Assembly (NCBI GenBank): GCA_030447245.1 | Contig: JAUJPG010000026.1 | Span: 8,663-72,662, forward strand | Length of the DNA: 64,000 nucleotides | DNA from: Chloroflexota bacterium | Lineage (GTDB): Bacteria > Chloroflexota > UBA6077 > JACCZL01 | Reading direction: 5' to 3' | Shown here: one piece after another, positions 60,762 through 64,000 of the stretch | Layout of the letters: every line of letters begins with the position of its first letter | Numbering within the stretch: position 1 is the first letter of the stretch | Program-made: the position numbers and the translations under genes | Notes under the pieces: generated by a model | The model's database searches: none | Told to the model about the DNA's origin: nothing | Seen by the model: only the letters and a program-made list of their open reading frames with translations

Positions 60762-61091
60762 ATGCCTCGCACTAGTAGGACTGTGGCGCAACGGCTCGCG
60801 GCGCAGCAGGCAAAGTCGCGTCGTCGTCGGGTGACGCGCGGCTCCGAAGCATTGCCGCCCGAGGTCGAGAACCTCCTGGATGAGCCCGCGCCATTGGTGG
60901 ATGCCGAGCCGGTTACGCCCTCGCGGACGGTGGCGCGTAGCACGGCGCCACCCCTCCCGCGCGCCGCACCTCGACGCTATGCCGAGTACTCTGCCGAATA
61001 CACCTATGTCTCGGCCGACCTACGGCGAATTGTGCTGGTAGCAGGTGGGCTGCTGTTCCTGCTGGTGATCCTGTCGTTGTTCATCCGCTGA
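60762..61091 (+). CDS. Small tail-anchored membrane protein
   Basis: The 109-residue protein has a strongly basic N terminus (VAQRLAAQQAKSRRRRVTRG), a Pro/Ala-rich middle, and one C-terminal membrane helix (IVLVAGGLLFLLVILSLFI, about residues 90-108). It resembles small cytoplasmic-tail proteins of unknown role near cell-wall genes. A TATAAT box is 42 bases upstream of the ATG. No family recognised. It is convergent with the NlpC/P60 gene. Confidence 0.65.
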   Translation: MPRTSRTVAQRLAAQQAKSRRRRVTRGSEALPPEVENLLDEPAPLVDAEPVTPSRTVARSTAPPLPRAAPRRYAEYSAEYTYVSADLRRIVLVAGGLLFLLVILSLFIR

Positions 61092-61226
61092 CGGATTCCT
61101 CCTCGCCGATGGAGCGACAAGTCGGTCAACTCTGGTCGACAGCACGCTCCCGAGTTATCCTGGGACCGTCCGCTGCTGATCCCGCCACTTGAATTCGTGG
61201 CAACCTCCGCGGGCGGTGGGCGCCTG

Positions 61227-63002
61227 CTAGCTCAGGCGGCTCGCCCCGATGTAGCGGGAACCCCAGTAGCCCTCGCTCAGGCTGGAGATCTTGACTCCAG
61301 ACCGCTCGTCAGAGGCGTGGATGAAGCGGCCACCACCAAGGTAGATTCCGCCATGCGAGAGGCCGGGCATGTATGTGTTGGCGAAGAAGACGGCGTCGCC
61401 AGGCTGGAGCTGATCCTGACTCACGCGTGGACCGCCGTTCATCATGCCCCAGAGCCCGCGGGACGCGCCCTTCCCGGCGGCGTTGTAGACGTACCACATG
61501 AACCCGCTGCAATCGAAGCCCGACGGCGAGGTTCCGCCGAAGACGTAGCGCGAGCCAAGGTACTTCATCGCTGTCCCAACCACGTTGGCGCTGCTCGCGC
61601 CGCTCGGCACGGCGATCGGCAATGGCGCCGTGATCGACGCGGCGGCGAGGCGGTTCGGTGCCGGGCTCTGTGTCTGGACCTGCGGCTTGGCAGATGCCTG
61701 CGCTGGCGCCGCTACGCTCGCTTGCGGCTTGGAGGCCGGCGCCTGCGCCATTGCCGCCGAACCTGATGGAGCAGACTGCCGCGGCGCCGAAGCCGACACG
61801 TCGGGCGCGCGCGGGCGCTGGGCCGCCGGCGCCGGATTAGATGGTGCACGCACGGTCACGCTGGAGTCGCCCGTCACCGGCCGCGATCCGGCTGGTGCGG
61901 TGACGACGGCCGGCCCGGCCGCGTTGATCACCGGCGCAGCGACGGCGGCGAGAGATGTGGGTGGTCGGGCCTTCTCCGCGCCGGGCACGGTCAATTTCGA
62001 ACCTACCTTGAGGCTGTCCGCATTGGGAAGTGCGTTGAAGTCCAGGAGGGAGCCGAGATCGACCTCGTAGTACGTTGCAATGTCGAGCAGACTCTCGCCG
62101 ATCTGGACCTCGTGCTCGACCCCATTGACCACGGGAACCTTGAGGCTGGCGCCTGGTTGGAGCATGTCGGCATTGCCCAGGTTGTTTGCTGTCAGGATGG
62201 TCCACGTGCTTACCCCGAACTGCGCGGACAGTTGGGACAGCGTGTCGCCCTCCTGAACCTCGTAGGTCAGACCCGACAACCGCGCGCTCAGCGCGGCCTC
62301 CGCCTCCGCCTCGGCACGCGCCACCGATGTTGGCTGCTTGCGGCGAGGCTCCGCGACGGTCCGCTCGGCAGGCTCCAGTCCGGGGACTACTAACCGTTCA
62401 TAGGGGACCGCCACGTCAGGATCGCTCGGCAGCGCGTTCGCCAGGGCGATCTCGCCTGCCTCCACGCCGAACCGCTCGGCCAGCTCGCCCAAAGTCTCCC
62501 CGGGTTCTACGTCGGCCACGATTCCGTCGAGCGGTGGGATCAATAGCTCCTGGCCCGCCGCGATCAGGTCGGGGTCGTCTATCTTGTTTGAAGCAAGGAT
62601 CGTGACCACGTCGACCGAGTGCTCGGCGGCAATCGCTCGGATCGTGTCGCCTTCGGTGACCTTCCGAACGAGAGGCTGAAGCGGCTCGGCGGCGCGTTCA
62701 GCCACCATCTCGACCAGGCTCACGGCGCCATCGACGCCCGGCATCATCAATTCCCCGAGCCCATCGCCGAGCAAGGCCTCGAGACCCGCTTCGGCGGCGG
62801 CGTCGCGCAACTGGAGTGGGTGGCGCGGGTTATTCCAGCCGCTCGCCGCCACTGTGAGCCCGAGCACCATCACCATCCCGTGTAGTCCTACACGGGCTGC
62901 CCCACGGCGGAAAGCGAGGCGAACAGCAGCACTGTCACGCTGCGCCTGCGATCGTGTCCGGCGTAGCGTACGGGGCGGGCGATCCGCAACTTGTTCCATC
63001 AT
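61227..63002 (-). CDS. Four-LysM NlpC/P60 cell-wall endopeptidase
   Basis: The 591-residue protein has a basic N tail and one hydrophobic signal/anchor (VGLHGMVMVLGLTVAASGW, about residues 38-56). Four LysM peptidoglycan-binding units follow: VTEGDTIRAIAAEHSVDV, VEPGETLGELAERFGVE, VQEGDTLSQLSAQFGVS and VQIGESLLDIATYYEVD (about 115-340). An Ala/Pro/Ser linker of about 115 residues precedes a C-terminal NlpC/P60 domain with the catalytic Cys in GFDCSGFMWYV (about 498) and His in GLSHGGIYLGGG. It would cut stem peptides in peptidoglycan outside the cell. Two adjacent ATG codons (63002 and 62999) are possible starts. A good promoter lies 300 bases upstream. Confidence 0.92.
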   Translation of the reverse strand: MMEQVADRPPRTLRRTRSQAQRDSAAVRLAFRRGAARVGLHGMVMVLGLTVAASGWNNPRHPLQLRDAAAEAGLEALLGDGLGELMMPGVDGAVSLVEMVAERAAEPLQPLVRKVTEGDTIRAIAAEHSVDVVTILASNKIDDPDLIAAGQELLIPPLDGIVADVEPGETLGELAERFGVEAGEIALANALPSDPDVAVPYERLVVPGLEPAERTVAEPRRKQPTSVARAEAEAEAALSARLSGLTYEVQEGDTLSQLSAQFGVSTWTILTANNLGNADMLQPGASLKVPVVNGVEHEVQIGESLLDIATYYEVDLGSLLDFNALPNADSLKVGSKLTVPGAEKARPPTSLAAVAAPVINAAGPAVVTAPAGSRPVTGDSSVTVRAPSNPAPAAQRPRAPDVSASAPRQSAPSGSAAMAQAPASKPQASVAAPAQASAKPQVQTQSPAPNRLAAASITAPLPIAVPSGASSANVVGTAMKYLGSRYVFGGTSPSGFDCSGFMWYVYNAAGKGASRGLWGMMNGGPRVSQDQLQPGDAVFFANTYMPGLSHGGIYLGGGRFIHASDERSGVKISSLSEGYWGSRYIGASRLS

Positions 63003-63339
63003 GGTCGTGAGTGGCTCCTCGCTTCTTTCGAGCGGATGCGGCATTCTGCCGCCTGCTCGGTGATCGTGAGGCCGCTACCGTCGCAGGGCCATGTCGTTGC
63101 CGGCGGCTACGTTGCCGCGTCCGGGCACCCTGCCCATGGTCCATCCCGAGTCTCGCAGTCGTCGAGCGCCCAAAGGCGCACGCGCACGCACGTTGATCGT
63201 AATTTGATCCTTCCAAGCGGGAGGATGAGCGCCGATCGGGTCTGAGTGTCAGCGCGACCCAAACGGGCCAACCGCTGCCCCTTTCGGCTAGTTCGGGTAG
63301 ACCGGCGCCCATTCTACAGCTTGTAAAGTCCTGGGTCAA
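63003..63339 (-). promoter_or_regulatory. Sigma70 promoter (63311-63339) and long leader of the NlpC/P60 gene
   Basis: On the minus strand TTGACC (complement of 63334-63339) and TAGAAT (complement of 63311-63316) are 17 bases apart, an excellent promoter. Transcription would start near 63304, leaving about 300 bases of leader before the ATG. Leaders this long on wall-hydrolase genes often carry a riboswitch. I looked for the c-di-AMP (ydaO) pattern and did not find its conserved 3' end. GC-rich pairings exist but I cannot assign a class. Confidence 0.6.
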
Positions 63340-63450
63340 CTTCTTGATACATCCGTGTCGTCGGCCCCTTGACAGACGCGTCGGCGCCAGCCGGCATCGG
63401 CACGGCAGCTGCCGCACGCTGCCGTTCGACTCTGCGCCGTTCCGAGCACA

Positions 63451-63456
63451 TACAAT
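63451..63456 (+). promoter_or_regulatory. -10 box giving a leaderless transcript
   Basis: TACAAT ends five bases before the ATG at 63462, so transcription would begin at or within the start codon. No separate ribosome site exists beyond GGAG in the same five bases. Confidence 0.45.
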
Positions 63457-63461
63457 GGAGT

Positions 63462-63986
63462 ATGTCGCGCATGCCTGGACCTCCCGAGGGTCGCAGGAAC
63501 GAGCACGTGGGTGAGGCAGTTGAGGGACAACGGTCGGAGGGTGAGGTCGCCCCAGTCTTGCCCACGAGGGCAGATCAGCGTGCGCCCTGGCCGCGGGGGG
63601 CAGTGGCCCTCGCGTGGGCGACCGGTCCGGCCGCCGCCTACGTACTGCTGAGCCTGGTTCACGCTCGGGCCGACGGTATTCTCAGCGTAGAAGTAGGATT
63701 CAGCAGGTCACTGGCGTTCTGGGTAGGTGCTATCTACCTGTCTCTTCTGTTGTGGGGATTCCTACCGCGCCGTCCCGTTGGCTGGTACGCCCGACGACAG
63801 GCGGTCCTGCCGGCCTTGTTAGTCGGCGCATTCGGGGCGTTGGTCTGCGGTGGCTTGGCGGTGGCCTGGCTTGCACGACACGGCAACGTGACCGTGGCGC
63901 TGCCGGTGCTCGCGAGCATTGCCACGCTCGGCCTGCTGGCGGCGTACACACTTCACCTGGCAGGCAGGGCGGAAGGCGACTCGTAG
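63462..63986 (+). CDS. Four-helix membrane protein of unknown function
   Basis: The 174-residue protein has a polar N tail of about 45 residues, then four hydrophobic helices (VALAWATGPAAAYVLLSLVH, ALVCGGLAVAWLA, LPVLASIATLGLLAAYTLHL and one between, SLAFWVGAIYLSLLLWGF). The loop FLPRRPVGWYARRQAV is basic and probably cytoplasmic. I do not recognise it. It is divergent from the NlpC/P60 gene and starts just behind a TACAAT box. Confidence 0.65.
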   Translation: MSRMPGPPEGRRNEHVGEAVEGQRSEGEVAPVLPTRADQRAPWPRGAVALAWATGPAAAYVLLSLVHARADGILSVEVGFSRSLAFWVGAIYLSLLLWGFLPRRPVGWYARRQAVLPALLVGAFGALVCGGLAVAWLARHGNVTVALPVLASIATLGLLAAYTLHLAGRAEGDS

Positions 63987-64000
63987 AAACCCCCCGCGAA

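Noticed and set aside
63003-63304. A second ydaO riboswitch before the NlpC/P60 gene
   Set aside because: The long leader fits, but the conserved 3' end (CTCACCTCGTAGGC-like) and the GGGGAACC / GGGTGAATCC pair are absent.

Overview
The window is high-GC DNA packed with genes on both strands. Start codons are often GTG, and TANNNT-type -10 boxes often lie only a few bases before the start codon. The gatCAB set, FabI, MeaB, an ebo-like set and NHLP-leader peptides suggest a soil or thermophilic bacterium, with Chloroflexota (Thermomicrobia-like) as the best guess. This is inferred from protein character only; no rRNA or other marker is present. I found no tRNA, rRNA or CRISPR array.

Region 1 (1-9.8 kb) is mobile and damaged. 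It holds a fused ABC exporter broken by several frameshifts, a frameshifted membrane-anchored protein, a 5'-truncated IS5-family transposase, a frameshifted alpha/beta hydrolase and a decayed IS982 element with intact ends. A 2.5-kb element carrying a large serine recombinase sits inside the IS5 transposase. Its att sites can be read base by base: crossover at a GA dinucleotide reforms the catalytic Glu codon of the transposase. Nearly every frame break is a one-base slip, several of them in G or C runs, so poor sequence quality is a real alternative to true decay here.

Region 2 (10-23 kb) is mostly ordinary metabolism: an ABC exporter, an enolase-superfamily enzyme, a PemK-type toxin-antitoxin pair, an amidase, a lipid kinase, MurA with Asp in place of the fosfomycin-target Cys, a CheY-like receiver, and an MFS transporter behind a probable c-di-AMP (ydaO) riboswitch. 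An IS1380 copy landed exactly in the MFS stop codon, and beyond it lie small unknown ORFs and a truncated BenE.

Region 3 (23-34 kb) holds the most notable system, a RiPP cluster. A class II lanthipeptide synthetase (LanM, three-Cys zinc site of the ProcM type) lies between two nitrile-hydratase-leader (NHLP) precursor genes. A B12-binding radical SAM RiPP-maturation enzyme, an amidohydrolase and a beta-lactamase-fold serine hydrolase run in series toward the second precursor. That second precursor has an amber stop at codon 13. No peptidase-containing exporter is present.

Region 4 (34-54 kb) is housekeeping: a cyclic-nucleotide-domain/DASS transporter fusion, meaB, a hexapeptide-repeat protein, an MBL hydrolase, gatC-gatA and gatB split by an antisense gene, fabI, proC, a KdgK-like kinase and two membrane glycosyltransferases.

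Region 5 (54-64 kb) has a six-gene minus-strand run: an EboB-like TatD hydrolase, a sugar-phosphate-isomerase-like protein (frameshifted), UbiA, a membrane endonuclease/exonuclease/phosphatase-fold protein, and E1 alpha and beta of a 2-oxoacid dehydrogenase. It is followed by a four-LysM NlpC/P60 hydrolase with a sigma70 promoter and a leader of about 300 nt.
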